Part shown: positions 52,922 to 63,316 of the stretch, one piece after another
How positions within the stretch are numbered: position 1 is the stretch's first letter
How the letters are laid out: each line of letters starts with the position of its first letter
NCBI RefSeq assembly: GCF_014203045.1
Contig: NZ_JACHIF010000001.1
Coordinates: 248,001-312,000, forward strand
Length of the DNA: 64,000 nucleotides
Direction: 5' to 3'
Source: Prosthecobacter dejongeii
GTDB taxonomy: Bacteria; Verrucomicrobiota; Verrucomicrobiia; Verrucomicrobiales; Verrucomicrobiaceae
Position numbers and translations under genes: made by a program
Notes under the pieces: model-generated
Database searches by the model: none
Told to the model about the DNA's origin: nothing
What the model saw: the letters and a program-made list of their open reading frames with translations, nothing else

Positions 52922-54357
52922 AGCAGGAAGAAACCTGGCGCTGGCTGGAACTGTGGGAACGTGCGCAAGACCACGCCTTAAGCGAGGACGAACGTCAGCA
53001 GCTCAGTCATGCTATGGTTCATCGGCCCGAAGTGCGTCAACTCATCGCCCAGACTTCTTTACTGACCGCCGAAGTGCGCACCGGACGTTTCCGCGAGGAA
53101 ACCACTCCTCCGTTACCTGCCCCTCGGGTGGACAACTTGCGCTTTTCTTCACGACTCGCCCGCTTTCTTCTCCCCTTGGCCGCTGCCGTGGTCTCCGCAG
53201 GGGCGGTGTGGTTACTGGTGCGTGAGCCCGCCCCCGTGGCCACTTTGACCAAGGCCAGCGACTGCAAGTGGGGAAATAGCGCCCTGCCCACACTCGAGGG
53301 CTCTCACTTGCAACCCGGCATGCTGGAATTGCTGGATGGCATCGCCACCTTAAAATTTGCCAGTGGGGCGGAAGTGGCCCTTGAGGCTCCCGTGACACTG
53401 GAGCTGATCTCCGCCATGGAATGCCGAGTGAAAAAAGGCACCGTGGTGGCTGAGGTACCCTCCCAGGCGAAGGGCTTCACCATCCACACCCCCGACACGA
53501 AGGTAGTGGACTATGGCACCCGTTTTGGCGTGAGCGCAGGGGATGATGGCAAATGCCTCGTCCATGTGATTGAGGGATTGGTCGAAGTGGAGCGCCAGGG
53601 CAAAGCAGGCCGCCAAGAGCTGCGAGCAGGACAGCGTGTGGACTATGGCGGCTTTCTCCATAGCGCCACCTACCCGGACGCCAACAATCATGAAGAACAA
53701 CCCGAACCCGGGCGCTGGCTCCCAGGTCCCATCAATGATCTGGGCGATGGCTGGCAGATCCTCACCACGGCCTATGGTCAAGGCAAAGACACCTGGATCC
53801 AGTCTGACCCAAAATACCATGTCAGCGGCCGCGAATCTTATGTGCGAATCAAACACAGTACCCACAACACCAACCTGGAAAGGAAGGCCTATCTAGGGTT
53901 TGATCTCAGCCGCTTTCAGGGGAAACGCATCGCTGAAGCGGAATTGACTCTGCATGTAGAACCGAGTGACTTAGGCTTTGCATCCCTGGTCCCCGACGCT
54001 GTTTTTTCCATCTACGGTCTCACTGAAGAGAGTCAAGATGACTGGGATGAAAAAACCATTCGCTGGGAAACAGCCCCGGCGCATTCGGAGGCCCAGGAGC
54101 ACCGTGTAGCCCCTGTGGCCAGTCAGGCCCGGAAACTGGGGGAACTGCACATCCCCCAGGGCACCACGCGCGGAGCCTTCACGCTGAAGGGAGATGATCT
54201 CACCGAATTCCTACGTCACGACAGCAACGGTATCGTCACCTTCATCGTCATTCGTGATACCGATGAACACGCCCGCAACGGTCTCGTCCACGCCTTTGCC
54301 AGCAAGGAAAACACCCGCAATACACCTCCCATGCTGAAAGTGCGGGTGGAGGAGTAA
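52918..54357 (+). CDS. FecR domain protein with C-terminal DNRLRE domain
   Basis: A 479-residue membrane protein. A short cytoplasmic part (WRWLELWERAQDHALSEDER) resembles an anti-sigma DUF4880-like segment. A membrane helix follows (ARFLLPLAAAVVSAGAVWLL, about residues 76-97), then an extracytoplasmic FecR domain (GIATLKFASGAEVALEAPVT, then TPDTKVVDYGTRFGVS). The C-terminal half is a DNRLRE domain (DTWIQSDPKYHVSGRESYVR, KAYLGFDLSRF, FSIYGLTEESQDDWDEKTIRW), typical of secreted carbohydrate-active or surface proteins. The order cytoplasmic-membrane-FecR-DNRLRE suggests an anti-sigma sensor that reads extracellular polymer. Whether the N-terminus inhibits the adjacent sigma factor is inferred from context. 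Confidence 0.88.
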   Translation: MKQEETWRWLELWERAQDHALSEDERQQLSHAMVHRPEVRQLIAQTSLLTAEVRTGRFREETTPPLPAPRVDNLRFSSRLARFLLPLAAAVVSAGAVWLLVREPAPVATLTKASDCKWGNSALPTLEGSHLQPGMLELLDGIATLKFASGAEVALEAPVTLELISAMECRVKKGTVVAEVPSQAKGFTIHTPDTKVVDYGTRFGVSAGDDGKCLVHVIEGLVEVERQGKAGRQELRAGQRVDYGGFLHSATYPDANNHEEQPEPGRWLPGPINDLGDGWQILTTAYGQGKDTWIQSDPKYHVSGRESYVRIKHSTHNTNLERKAYLGFDLSRFQGKRIAEAELTLHVEPSDLGFASLVPDAVFSIYGLTEESQDDWDEKTIRWETAPAHSEAQEHRVAPVASQARKLGELHIPQGTTRGAFTLKGDDLTEFLRHDSNGIVTFIVIRDTDEHARNGLVHAFASKENTRNTPPMLKVRVEE

Positions 54358-54436
54358 AGCCACCGCACGGGGGTCAGTTTAGAATTAATCACCGGGCGGG
54401 GTTGCCTTTGCAGCCACGCACGGCTTAAATTCCATC

Positions 54437-55090
54437 ATGAACCGCGAAGTCATCGAAGCCCAAGTGCGTGCCGTCCTGCCCTTGGACGGCAGTTTTGCCG
54501 TTTTTCTGGGCAACAGTGAAAAGACCTTTGTGATCTATGTGGATGAGTCCGTAGGAACGGCTATCTCGATGTTTATGCGCGGCGTGTCCAAGGACCGGCC
54601 TTTGACTCATGATTTGTTAGGCAGTGTCTTACTGGCCTTTGGGGCTAAGGTGGAGCGGGTGATCATCAACCACGTGGAAGGCAGTGTCTTCCACGCACGG
54701 ATGATTCTCTCCGCTGCCAACGAACTGCATCAGAAAAAACTGATCGAACTGGATGCCCGCCCGAGTGACAGCATCGCCATGGCTGTTCAGCAAGGGGCAC
54801 CCCTTTTCGTCGCCCGCAAGGTATGGGACAGCGTGGAAGATGTGACAGAAACCCTGGCCCAAATTGAAAAACGCGGTCTGGAAGAAGCCGCCGCGGCCGA
54901 GGAAGAAGAAACTTCCGAAGAGGAGGAAGACGAGGACCTGGAAGAGATCGACCCTGACGACCTGGACCTTGAAGCCTTGGAAGGCCTGACACTGGATGAA
55001 GATGAAGACGACGAGGAGGAAGACGGATATAACGATGGTTATACGGGTTCCGACGACGATGACGAAGGCGAAGAGTGGAAGAAGTCCTGA
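54437..55090 (+). CDS. Bifunctional-nuclease (BFN/DUF151) domain protein with acidic tail
   Basis: A 217-residue protein. The BFN domain covers residues 1-140: VIYVDESVGTAISMFMRGVS, RPLTHDLLGSVLLAFGAKVE and LDARPSDSIAMAVQQGAPLF. The last stretch is the most conserved part of the family (ARPSDSIALA). Plant BFN proteins have DNase and RNase activity; bacterial members are mostly uncharacterised. From about residue 150 the sequence is almost all Glu and Asp (ETSEEEEDEDLEEIDPDDLD and similar), ending EEWKKS. The tail is predicted disordered and may bind basic proteins. Single gene. Confidence 0.88.
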   Translation: MNREVIEAQVRAVLPLDGSFAVFLGNSEKTFVIYVDESVGTAISMFMRGVSKDRPLTHDLLGSVLLAFGAKVERVIINHVEGSVFHARMILSAANELHQKKLIELDARPSDSIAMAVQQGAPLFVARKVWDSVEDVTETLAQIEKRGLEEAAAAEEEETSEEEEDEDLEEIDPDDLDLEALEGLTLDEDEDDEEEDGYNDGYTGSDDDDEGEEWKKS

Positions 55091-55120
55091 GTAGCTTCTT
55101 CTTCACCCGAAAGTGCGTGA

Positions 55121-55139
55121 CTGAAGCACCCTGCTTCAG
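55121..55139. terminator. Hairpin between convergent BFN and symporter genes
   Basis: A perfect 8-bp stem CTGAAGCA/TGCTTCAG with a 3-base loop, in the 61-base gap between stops of opposed genes. It is followed on the plus strand by a weak T-rich stretch (CTATTTTTC begins 13 bases later). Position suggests a bidirectional terminator. Confidence 0.55.
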
Positions 55140-55151
55140 CCATGACTGTAG

Positions 55152-56777
55152 CTATTTTTCAGCCAGGTAGCGGTGCCTCTGCATGCCTGGCGAGGTAGGG
55201 AAAGAAACCGCCACGGCAAAGGTCACGACCGTCCCGAAAAAGATACGCCAGGGAAACTCCACCACCGGCATCCAATCTGGACGTGAGATGCCCTGCCCCC
55301 AGCCGACGGTGGCTGCCAATCCCTGATCCAGGCCACTGAGGTAAGCCACCACCAGAAAGCCCGCCAGCATACCGAGTCCATTCCCCAGGTCATTGCCACG
55401 CGTCTTGGTGAAGAGACCCACCATGAAGACGCCCAGCAAAGAGCCGTAGGTATAACCAAAAACACCCAGGATGATGGGAATGATACGCAGGCTGGGATTG
55501 TGCGCTTTGACCCAAGCCGTCGCCAGAGCCACCGCGATGAGCAGGAAAGCAAACAGCACCGTGCTGAAGCGCAGCACTCGAACCTGCCCCGCATCCGTAT
55601 CCGGCTCACCAAACCAGCGGAAGTGGAAATCCCGAGCATAACTAGTCGCCAGCGAATTCAGTGCCGTGCTCAGAGACCCCATGGCTGTGGCCAATACCCC
55701 AGCGACGACCAAACCCCGCAGCCCCTGCGGCATCACATTCAGGATGAAGTATGGGAAGACCTGGCTGCTATCCACCGCGCCCTTGGCATTCTTTGGCAGC
55801 AGTTCAGCCGGGTTTGCTTGGAAATAAACATAGAGGAGGATGCCGATGCTCAGTACCATGAAATTCACGGGGATGTCACAGACACCGGAAAGGATGGTGG
55901 CCATGCCGCTCTGGCGTTTGTTTTTAGCAGTCAGCATGCGCTGGACCATGTCTTGATCTGTGCCATGCGTGGCCAGAGTGACAAAGGTACTGCCGATGAA
56001 TGCCGCCCAAACAGTGTACTCCGTTTCTAAGATGCCCTTCACCCAGCCCCAAGCCCCGGGATGAGCTGGATCTGGACGCCCCCAGTCAATCACCATCGGC
56101 TCCTGGATCGCCCCATCCAAAGCGGCCCAGCCACCCGTGTGGCCAAGCAAATACCAGAGGGCAAAACCCAGGGCAGAAAACAGCACCCCGATCTGGATCA
56201 CATCCGTCCAGATCACAGCACGAATACCGCCCAAAGTGGTGTAAATCGCTGTCAGTACCGTGATGCCCACCAACGCTGCGGCATACAGCCAGAATTCCTG
56301 CATCGGGCTCGTATCTGGATTCACAAACAGCTTCCACCCCAGCACTAGAATCACCGTGGGCACCCAAAGCCGTGAGCCGCTGGCCAGCAACCGGGTGATC
56401 AAAAAGATGCCCGAGGCCCAGCGCCGTGTCAGCGGCCCGAAGCGGATGCCCAAAAACTCATACACGCTCACTACGCCGTACCTATAATAGGCAGGAATGA
56501 AAACGGCACTCACCACGAGCCGGGCCAGGAGATAACCTGCCATGAGCTGGATGTAGGTGTAATTTCGCAGCGCGTAACCTTCCCCAGGAGCCCCGAAAAA
56601 AGTGCCTGCACTGATCTCTGCCGCCAAGATGGAGGCCAGCACTGCCCACCAGGCGATCTGCCGATCCCCCAGGGTAAACCCTTCCAAGCTGCCACTTTTA
56701 CTTCGCTGGGATAGGCCGATGCCAATGATGATCCCAAAGTAGGCGAGGATGACGAGCGCGTCGATGAGGTAGGGCAT
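55152..56777 (-). CDS. Sodium:solute symporter family protein
   Basis: A 541-residue inner-membrane transporter. ATG 56777 (MPYLIDALVILAYFGIIIGI) was chosen; the frame starts at 56813 but adds polar residues. About thirteen helices with the SSS pattern: GFTLGDRQIAWWAVLASILA then EISAGTFFGAPGEGYALRNY, the unwound first helix; SAGTF-type sodium-site residues; and the TDQDMVQRMLTAKN helix-loop, conserved in symporters of sugars, sialic acid and nucleosides. The substrate cannot be told from sequence. It is upstream of nothing co-directional nearer than the GT2 gene (51 bases), whose stop it follows on the same strand. Confidence 0.92.
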   Translation of the reverse strand: MPYLIDALVILAYFGIIIGIGLSQRSKSGSLEGFTLGDRQIAWWAVLASILAAEISAGTFFGAPGEGYALRNYTYIQLMAGYLLARLVVSAVFIPAYYRYGVVSVYEFLGIRFGPLTRRWASGIFLITRLLASGSRLWVPTVILVLGWKLFVNPDTSPMQEFWLYAAALVGITVLTAIYTTLGGIRAVIWTDVIQIGVLFSALGFALWYLLGHTGGWAALDGAIQEPMVIDWGRPDPAHPGAWGWVKGILETEYTVWAAFIGSTFVTLATHGTDQDMVQRMLTAKNKRQSGMATILSGVCDIPVNFMVLSIGILLYVYFQANPAELLPKNAKGAVDSSQVFPYFILNVMPQGLRGLVVAGVLATAMGSLSTALNSLATSYARDFHFRWFGEPDTDAGQVRVLRFSTVLFAFLLIAVALATAWVKAHNPSLRIIPIILGVFGYTYGSLLGVFMVGLFTKTRGNDLGNGLGMLAGFLVVAYLSGLDQGLAATVGWGQGISRPDWMPVVEFPWRIFFGTVVTFAVAVSFPTSPGMQRHRYLAEK

Positions 56778-56828
56778 ACCTGCAATCTCGCAGGGTATGC
56801 CCCAAGTCGCCAAGAAATTTATGCAGAC

Positions 56829-57959
56829 TTAACCTAGACGGCCTTTGCGCAGGATGTGCACTCCCAGAAGTCCGAAGGCAATCACCGCTGGCACCGCCAG
56901 GAAGTGCAGCCAGATGACCAAGGGGCCAGCTTCATTTAGCCCACCGAAACCCGACAGGGCCCAGACCGTGAAGAGCCAAGCGATCACCCCACCAATCGCG
57001 GTGAGCAAGCTCGCGAGCAAAAAGAACAGACTGCCTTCGTCCATCTCAATGAGCTTCCGCGTGATGGAGCGCGGCTTCTCCGTCTTTTGCAGGAACATGG
57101 CGGCTGAGAGCATATAAATCTGCGTGCCCAGCAGTGCGGCTAACATCAGCAGCACCTGACTATGGATATTGAAGATATTTAGCCCAGCCAAGTTGATGGG
57201 GCCCGTGATGGCTGCGACCGCCTGCAGTAGCGAGGCCAGAATGATGAGCGTAAGACCTTTCAGTTCAAACAGGCGAGGGCGCTCAGATAAAATGAAAAGC
57301 AGGTGGCGCATGCCATCCCGCCAAGTCCGCAAGTGCGGGACACGATCCACAGGAGCAGGGCGGAGACCGGAGACGATTTCCACCGTACTAGCTTTGTTCT
57401 TGAGGGCTTTGATGAGCAATTCAGAGGCGAATTCCATGCCACTCGCGCGGATGTCCCAGGTCAAGTAGGCAGTCTTTTTCAGGCAACGAAAGCCGGAGTT
57501 GCAGTCACTCAGTTTACCTTTGAAGAGGACGTTGATGAGAGTCGTTAACACCGGAGTGCCAAGGATGCGGTGCAGAAAGGGCATGGCCCCGGGTTCGATC
57601 TTCCCCTTCATTCGGGAGGCGATGCCCATGTCAGCGCCGGCAGCCGAGGTGGTTTTGTAAAGCTCCAGGGCGTTCTCGTAAAAATAGGTGCCATCCGCAT
57701 CTGCGAACATGACATACTTTCCCTCTGCCGCCTCGATGCCTCCCCGGAGAGCAGCACCGTAACCACGCTGTGGCACGGGAACGACCCGAGCCCCCAAGCT
57801 GGTAGCGATCTGACGCGAGTCGTCCGTGCTGCCGTTATCAGCCACAACAATCTCGTATTTTAAAGACGGATCTGCCTCCAAAGATGCACGCACCGCATTG
57901 ATGCAAAGTGCAATGGTACGGCTTTCATTGAGGCAGGGGAAGACGAAGGTCAGGTCCAT
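56829..57959 (-). CDS. Glycosyltransferase family 2 with C-terminal membrane helices
   Basis: A 376-residue enzyme. ATG 57959 (MDLTFVFPCLNESRTIALCI) was chosen over a longer frame from 58058. GT-A motifs: NESRTI, EIVVADNGSTDDSRQI and ADADGTYFYEN (DxD-like metal site). The middle motif FKGKLSDCNSGFRCLKKTAY is typical of DPG/dolichol-phosphate-mannose-synthase-like enzymes. Four membrane segments end the protein (LTLIILASLLQAVAAI, VLLMLAALLGTQIYML, FFLLASLLTAIGGVIAW, LHFLAVPAVIAFGLLG). Transfer of a sugar from a nucleotide to a lipid carrier at the membrane is inferred. It lies 108 bases downstream of the metH stop on the same strand. Confidence 0.9.
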   Translation of the reverse strand: MDLTFVFPCLNESRTIALCINAVRASLEADPSLKYEIVVADNGSTDDSRQIATSLGARVVPVPQRGYGAALRGGIEAAEGKYVMFADADGTYFYENALELYKTTSAAGADMGIASRMKGKIEPGAMPFLHRILGTPVLTTLINVLFKGKLSDCNSGFRCLKKTAYLTWDIRASGMEFASELLIKALKNKASTVEIVSGLRPAPVDRVPHLRTWRDGMRHLLFILSERPRLFELKGLTLIILASLLQAVAAITGPINLAGLNIFNIHSQVLLMLAALLGTQIYMLSAAMFLQKTEKPRSITRKLIEMDEGSLFFLLASLLTAIGGVIAWLFTVWALSGFGGLNEAGPLVIWLHFLAVPAVIAFGLLGVHILRKGRLG

Positions 57960-58067
57960 TGGAGGTGATTGAATGGCGAGACTGGCGAAGAGCGCCAGCG
58001 AATTGTCTAAAACTATGATAACGGATTCAAATTTAACAATGATCAGCCACCTAATCAAAAAGATGAA

Positions 58068-61000
58068 TTAGTAACCCAACCAAGGTCCCAACCATTTTTC
58101 CACTTGTTCCACGGTCATGCCTTTTCGGGTGGCGTAGTCTTCCACCTGATCTTTTCCGACCACGCTGATGCCGAAATAATGTGCCTCTGGGTGGCCGAAA
58201 TAAAGGCCGCTGACTGCACTGCCAGGGTGCATGGCCATGCTTTCGGTGAGCTCTACCCCAGTCTGTTCTGTAGCCTGGATGAGGTCAAACAAGATGGGTT
58301 TTTCAGTGTGGTCAGGCTGGGCGGGGTAACCTGGCGCAGGGCGTATGCCCCGGTATTTTTCCTTCACCATTTCCTCATGGGTCAGGTCACCGGGCTTTTC
58401 ATAACCCCAGGCGAAGCGAGCCTGTTGATGAAGATATTCCGCAAAGGCTTCCGCAAGACGATCGGCAACGGCCTTCACAATGATGGCGCTGTAAGGGTCC
58501 TGGATGGCATCGAACTCTTTGGCAAACTCATCCGCCCCATGGATGCCAACGGCGAAACCACCAATGTAATCCGCCCGGCCACTGCCTTTCGGTGCCACAT
58601 AGTCGCTGAGGGCGTAGTTCGGATTGTCCTTCTTGATCACCTGCTGGCGCAGGCTGTGGAAGGTGGTGCGCACCTCGCTGCGGGATTCATCGGTGTAGAT
58701 TTCGATGTCATCGCCGGTACTGTTAGCCGGATAAAAACCAAACACCCCGCGCGGCTGGAATCTTTGCTCCGCAATGATGCGGTCGAGCAAGTCATTGGCA
58801 TCGTGGTAAAGCTTCAGCGCTTGTTCATCCGCCTGGATTTTCATTTCCGGATCTTCATGCGCGGAGTTGAACCGCCCCTCAGCAGAGATCCAGCGTCCAC
58901 GCAGTTCCCAGGAGTGGAAGAAAGGAGACCAATCAATGAAGGGACGCAGGGTCGCGACAAGGTCCGGTCCCTCATAGGACTTCGTGCCTGTGAAGCTTGG
59001 CGTGGCGATGTCCTGAGTAGCCCAGTCGCATTTGAAGGCTTTTTCACGCGCATCGCTCAGGCTGAGAAGCTGGCGATCTTTCTTCTTGCCATACTCCTCT
59101 CGCAGACGTGCATGACGAGCTTCATTAGTTCGGATGAAATCTTCACGCTGCTCCTCGCTGAGCAAGGAAGTGGTCACCGGCACACTGCGGCTGGCATCCA
59201 GCACGTGAACGATGGTGCCGCTGTAATGCGGGGCGATTTTGATAGCGGTATGGGCCGCGCTGGTGGTGGCTCCGCCGATGAGGAGTGGCTGTTTCATGCC
59301 CAGGCGCTCCATCTCAGAGGCCACGTGGACCATCTCATCCAGAGACGGGGTAATGAGGCCACTGAGACCGATGACATCCGCACCTAACTCGGCGGCTTTT
59401 TCCAGAATTTTGGAGCAAGGAACCATCACTCCCATGTCGGTGACTTCAAAACCGTTACACGCCAGCACGATGCCGACGATGTTTTTGCCGATGTCATGCA
59501 CATCCCCCTTCACCGTCGCGAGGACGATCTTTCCACCGCCCTGCTGGGCCGCTTCGGCAGGGATGAGATCTTCAGCGGTCAAACCGCCAGCCTGGATCTC
59601 CACACCAAGCACCCGACGGGCCTCGAGCCATTCCTGGAACTTCGCCCGAACTTCTTTGCGGTAGAGCGAATCTCCCACATGAACGGCAAACAAGTCCACC
59701 AGGATGTGGCGACCTGCAGGCAGCTTGGCTACCACAACAGCGGTTTCCGAAGTGTCTTGAGAAGCAGTTTCGATATCGGCCGAAAGCTCAGAGGCAAACT
59801 TCACTTCCATGCGCCGATTTTCGATGTCCAGGCCCGGCTCCGGGAAGTAGCGGAAGTCTTCACTCACCTGCACTTCACCGCCCGTTTTTAAGGCCTCGGC
59901 GGTCTTGCCAGCGATCTCCACCAGCAGTTCACGCTCGCGCGCCTTGCGAGCTTTTTCGATCTCCATGAACGGCTGCAAATAAGCCACGCTCTGCTTCATC
60001 ACGCGGGCACTTTTCACCACCTGCGGCAGGAACATTTTGCCCGCGCCAAAGAGGTCACCCACGACGCTCATGCCATCCATTAATGGACCTTCGATCACAG
60101 ACAATGGTTTGCCAAGGAGGGTCAGCGCCTCGGCCGTGTCTTCATTAATGAAATCCGTGATACCACGCAGCAGGGCGTGCTCCAGACGCTTGGCTACCGG
60201 GGCCTCACGCCAGGACATGTCCACTTCCGTCTTCTTCGCAGCACCCGCTTGGCCTTTGAACTGCTCTGCATAGTCCACCAGGATTTCAGTGGCATCCGGA
60301 CGGCGATTCAGAATGACATCCTCCACCTTCACCAGCATGTCCTCCGGGATCTCTTCATAGACTTCCAGCATGCCTGCATTGACGATGCCCATGTCCATCC
60401 CTGCCTTGATGGCATGATAAAGGAACACGCTGTGCATGGCCTCACGCACCTTGTTGTTACCACGGAAGCTGAAGCTGATGTTGCTAACGCCACCGCTCAC
60501 TTTCGCATGGGGCAGGTTTTCCTTGATCCAACGGGTGGCGTTGATGAAGTCCAGCGCGTAGTTGTTATGCTCCTCCAGGCCCGTGGCAACGGTGAGGATG
60601 TTCGGATCGAAAATGATGTCTTCAGGCGGAAATTCCACCTCATCCACCAGGATGCGGTAGGCGCGCTCGCAGATGCGGATCTTGTCTTCATAAGTCGCCG
60701 CCTGGCCCTGCTCATCAAAGGCCATGACCACAGTAGCAGCGCCGTATTGTTTGATCTTACGGGCGTATTCCTTGAACTTCTCTTCGCCTTCTTTGAGCGA
60801 GATGGAGTTCACGATGCCTTTGCCTTGTAGGCATTTCAGGCCTGCCTCGATGATCTCCCACTTGGAGGAGTCCACCATGATGGGCACTTTGTTCACTTCC
60901 GGCTCCGTCTGCAGCAGGATGAGGAACTTCGTCATCATGGGCACGCCTTCGATGAGGCCTTCATCCATGCACACGTCAATCACATTGGCACCATTTTCCA

Positions 61001-62264
61001 CCTGCTGGCGGGCGATGGTGACAGCTTCCTCCAGCTTGCCTTCTTTGATCAGCTTGGCGAATTTCGGAGAACCAGCGACGTTCGTGCGCTCGCCGATCAT
61101 GAGGTAGGGCGGACGAACTTCCTTATCCACCGTATCAAACACAAACGGCTGCGAGCCACTGAGGCGCATGGTGTGTGTATCCGCAGGCACCTGGCGCGGA
61201 GGCAAATTCTCCACCGCCTTGGCGATGGCGGCGATGTGCTCGGGCGTATTGCCACAGCAGCCGCCCATGATGTTCACAAATCCGCTGCCCCCAAAGTCCT
61301 TCGCATACACAGCCATATCCGGCGGCAGCAGATCAAAGCCCGTCGGGGCAAGAGGGTTAGGCATGCCCGCATTAGGGTAAGCCGAGACAAAACAGTCAGC
61401 CTTGGCGGACAACTCTTCCAGGAAGGGACGCATTTTGTCCGGGCCTAACGAACAGTTTAGACCGATGGACAGAGGTTTGACATGCCGCATTGCATTCAAA
61501 TAAGCCTCCGTCACCTGACCGGAGATCATCGTCTCTCCCCCAGGACCGACCGCTGCACTGATCTGCACCGGCAGCTCTAGCCCATCTTCTTCAAACACTT
61601 CACGAATGGCCACCAAGGCCGTCTTGGCATTGAGGGAGTCAAAAATCGTCTCCACCATCAGCGTGTCCACGCCGCCTGCGATCAAGGCGCGGACCTGATG
61701 TTTGTACGCCTGCTTCACTTGGTCAAAGGTGACGTAGCGAAAGCTCAGGTCATTGAGGTCAGGGAACTGTGAAAGAGAGACGGTCAATGGCCCGATGGCC
61801 CCGGCGACGTAACGTTTGCGCCCCGTCTTTTCACCGACGATGTCGGCCCACTTCCGGCACTGCTGCGCGGAGTTAAAATTAATCTCCCAAGCGATGTCAT
61901 TGAGGAACTTGTCCTCCAGCATCTCTTGGAAGAACTCAGGATCCTTGCGGCGGCCATGCGGCACTTCACGGAAAAATTCGGCCTGGGCGATGCTGGTGCC
62001 AGAGAAAGTATTTGTTTCAATGATGTCCGCGCCGGCTTCCAGGAAACGACGGTGAATGTCCTCAATGATGTCCGGGCGTGTGATGGAAAGAATGTCGCCG
62101 TTGTTCAGCAGATCTTTTTCATTGTCCAAAAAACGGTCCCCACGGGCATCGGCTTCTTTCAGGCCGTAGCCACGAATGGTGGTCCCCATGGCACCATCAA
62201 TGACCAGAATGCGCTGGCGCATGGCGGCTTCGAGTTCAGAGCGGACGTTTGGACGGGCGGGCAT
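58068..62264 (-). CDS. metH: Cobalamin-dependent methionine synthase with internal insertion
   Basis: A 1,398-residue cytosolic enzyme that methylates homocysteine from methyltetrahydrofolate via methylcobalamin. ATG 62264 ([20 protein letters not shown]) was chosen. Modules in order: homocysteine-binding ([14 protein letters not shown]; zinc cysteines at GLNCSLG near 270 and [10 protein letters not shown] near 335), pterin-binding ([20 protein letters not shown]), cobalamin cap ([20 protein letters not shown]), B12-binding (GDVHDIGKN, axial His923), and SAM-binding activation domain ([20 protein letters not shown]). E. coli MetH is about 1,227 residues. Much of the surplus is an extra stretch, residues about 770-910, between cap and B12 domain, where other MetH proteins have a short linker. 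No cobalamin or SAM riboswitch was recognised upstream. Confidence 0.96.
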   Translation of the reverse strand: MPARPNVRSELEAAMRQRILVIDGAMGTTIRGYGLKEADARGDRFLDNEKDLLNNGDILSITRPDIIEDIHRRFLEAGADIIETNTFSGTSIAQAEFFREVPHGRRKDPEFFQEMLEDKFLNDIAWEINFNSAQQCRKWADIVGEKTGRKRYVAGAIGPLTVSLSQFPDLNDLSFRYVTFDQVKQAYKHQVRALIAGGVDTLMVETIFDSLNAKTALVAIREVFEEDGLELPVQISAAVGPGGETMISGQVTEAYLNAMRHVKPLSIGLNCSLGPDKMRPFLEELSAKADCFVSAYPNAGMPNPLAPTGFDLLPPDMAVYAKDFGGSGFVNIMGGCCGNTPEHIAAIAKAVENLPPRQVPADTHTMRLSGSQPFVFDTVDKEVRPPYLMIGERTNVAGSPKFAKLIKEGKLEEAVTIARQQVENGANVIDVCMDEGLIEGVPMMTKFLILLQTEPEVNKVPIMVDSSKWEIIEAGLKCLQGKGIVNSISLKEGEEKFKEYARKIKQYGAATVVMAFDEQGQAATYEDKIRICERAYRILVDEVEFPPEDIIFDPNILTVATGLEEHNNYALDFINATRWIKENLPHAKVSGGVSNISFSFRGNNKVREAMHSVFLYHAIKAGMDMGIVNAGMLEVYEEIPEDMLVKVEDVILNRRPDATEILVDYAEQFKGQAGAAKKTEVDMSWREAPVAKRLEHALLRGITDFINEDTAEALTLLGKPLSVIEGPLMDGMSVVGDLFGAGKMFLPQVVKSARVMKQSVAYLQPFMEIEKARKARERELLVEIAGKTAEALKTGGEVQVSEDFRYFPEPGLDIENRRMEVKFASELSADIETASQDTSETAVVVAKLPAGRHILVDLFAVHVGDSLYRKEVRAKFQEWLEARRVLGVEIQAGGLTAEDLIPAEAAQQGGGKIVLATVKGDVHDIGKNIVGIVLACNGFEVTDMGVMVPCSKILEKAAELGADVIGLSGLITPSLDEMVHVASEMERLGMKQPLLIGGATTSAAHTAIKIAPHYSGTIVHVLDASRSVPVTTSLLSEEQREDFIRTNEARHARLREEYGKKKDRQLLSLSDAREKAFKCDWATQDIATPSFTGTKSYEGPDLVATLRPFIDWSPFFHSWELRGRWISAEGRFNSAHEDPEMKIQADEQALKLYHDANDLLDRIIAEQRFQPRGVFGFYPANSTGDDIEIYTDESRSEVRTTFHSLRQQVIKKDNPNYALSDYVAPKGSGRADYIGGFAVGIHGADEFAKEFDAIQDPYSAIIVKAVADRLAEAFAEYLHQQARFAWGYEKPGDLTHEEMVKEKYRGIRPAPGYPAQPDHTEKPILFDLIQATEQTGVELTESMAMHPGSAVSGLYFGHPEAHYFGISVVGKDQVEDYATRKGMTVEQVEKWLGPWLGY

Positions 62265-62378
62265 GGGTGAAAATAGCCGCTGGCGGCCCTGCGTCAATGT
62301 CGCATCAACGCATCATGATTTGAGGATGTGAAGCTTCAGAGACTGGAAACCGTGGGATTGAGAGCATTCTGGACCAAT

Positions 62379-62407
62379 CCTTCCCTCTCCTAGAGGGAGA
62401 GGGAAGG
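62379..62407. repeat. Perfect 12-bp inverted repeat of a common intergenic type
   Basis: Arms CCTTCCCTCTCC and GGAGAGGGAAGG pair perfectly over 12 bp around a 5-base loop. The gap lies between the pstB stop and metH start, both on the minus strand. No T-run follows on either strand, so it is not a standard Rho-independent terminator. The CCCTCTCC...GGAGAGGG form with adjacent GGTGAGG resembles dispersed extragenic palindromes seen in many GC-rich genomes. Confidence 0.7.
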
Positions 62408-62474
62408 GTGAGGAGCTCCGGCTAGCAGCCAATCATCAGCATCGAGCGGCCCAAGAACCGCCCAGCAAGACACC

Positions 62475-63266
62475 TCACCCAAACCGACCCCGAACGTAGT
62501 CGTCCGTCAGCTTCTGCTTGGGATTTTCAAACAGCGCCATGGTTTCATCGTATTCCACCAGCTTGCCCAGGTAAAACAGGGCAGTGAAGTCCGCCGTGCG
62601 CATGGCCTGCTGCATGTTGTGGGTGACGATGACCAGGGTGTAGGTCTCTTTGAGTTGGTGAAACAGGTCCTCAACACGCGCGGTGGCGATGGGGTCTAAG
62701 GCCGAGCAAGGCTCATCCATCAGAAGAATCTGAGGTTTCACCGCGATGGCCCGGGCGATGCAAAGACGCTGCTGCTGGCCACCGGAAAGGCCATAGGCAC
62801 TTTGTTCCAGGCGGTCTTTCACCTCCTCCCACAGGGCCGCGCTGCGCAGGCTTTCCTCCACCACATGGTCTAGGTAATCCTGACGATTTTCACCGTGGAG
62901 ACGCAAGCCATAGGCGATGTTTTCGTAAATGCTGCGCGGAAAGGGGTTCGATTTCTGGAACACCATGCCCACCTGTCGGCGCAACTGCACCACGTCCAAG
63001 GCATTGCTATGAATATCTGTCCCCTCCACCGTGATGGATCCTTTGCGCACACCCGCGCCATCCACCCGGTCATTCATGCGGTTGAAGCAGCGCAGCAGGG
63101 TGGATTTACCACAGCCCGAAGGGCCAATGAAAGCTGTGGCCTGATGGCGGGGAATGTCCATCGTCACATCAAACAGGGTCTGCTTGCTGCCATAATAGAA
63201 GTCCACATCCCGGACCTGGATGGAGGTAGGCAGGTGTGAGACGGGATTCTTTGCGGGGGCAGCCAT
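62475..63266 (-). CDS. pstB: Phosphate ABC transporter ATP-binding protein
   Basis: A 263-residue cytoplasmic ATPase that powers high-affinity phosphate uptake. ATG 63266 ([20 protein letters not shown]) was chosen; upstream frame to 63335 is unlike the family. Walker [10 protein letters not shown], then [12 protein letters not shown] (PstB-specific), Q-loop [20 protein letters not shown], signature [15 protein letters not shown], Walker [16 protein letters not shown], His switch [10 protein letters not shown]. It is divergent from pstS across 170 bases. pstC and pstA are not in the window and may follow pstS beyond the edge. The usual pstSCAB(phoU) order is therefore broken here. Confidence 0.96.
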   Translation of the reverse strand: MAAPAKNPVSHLPTSIQVRDVDFYYGSKQTLFDVTMDIPRHQATAFIGPSGCGKSTLLRCFNRMNDRVDGAGVRKGSITVEGTDIHSNALDVVQLRRQVGMVFQKSNPFPRSIYENIAYGLRLHGENRQDYLDHVVEESLRSAALWEEVKDRLEQSAYGLSGGQQQRLCIARAIAVKPQILLMDEPCSALDPIATARVEDLFHQLKETYTLVIVTHNMQQAMRTADFTALFYLGKLVEYDETMALFENPKQKLTDDYVRGRFG

Positions 63267-63316
63267 GGAGCGGGCAAGATGATGAACCGGGCCGTCCACT
63301 TGGCAACTGCCCTTGT

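Noticed and set aside
58104..59387. Long plus-strand open frame antisense to metH
   Set aside because: The metH frame is certain over this span; the antisense translation shows no domain and irregular composition.
62265..62474. Possible cobalamin or SAM riboswitch upstream of metH
   Set aside because: No B12-box or SAM-aptamer core could be read; the only strong structure is the 12-bp palindrome at 62379-62407.
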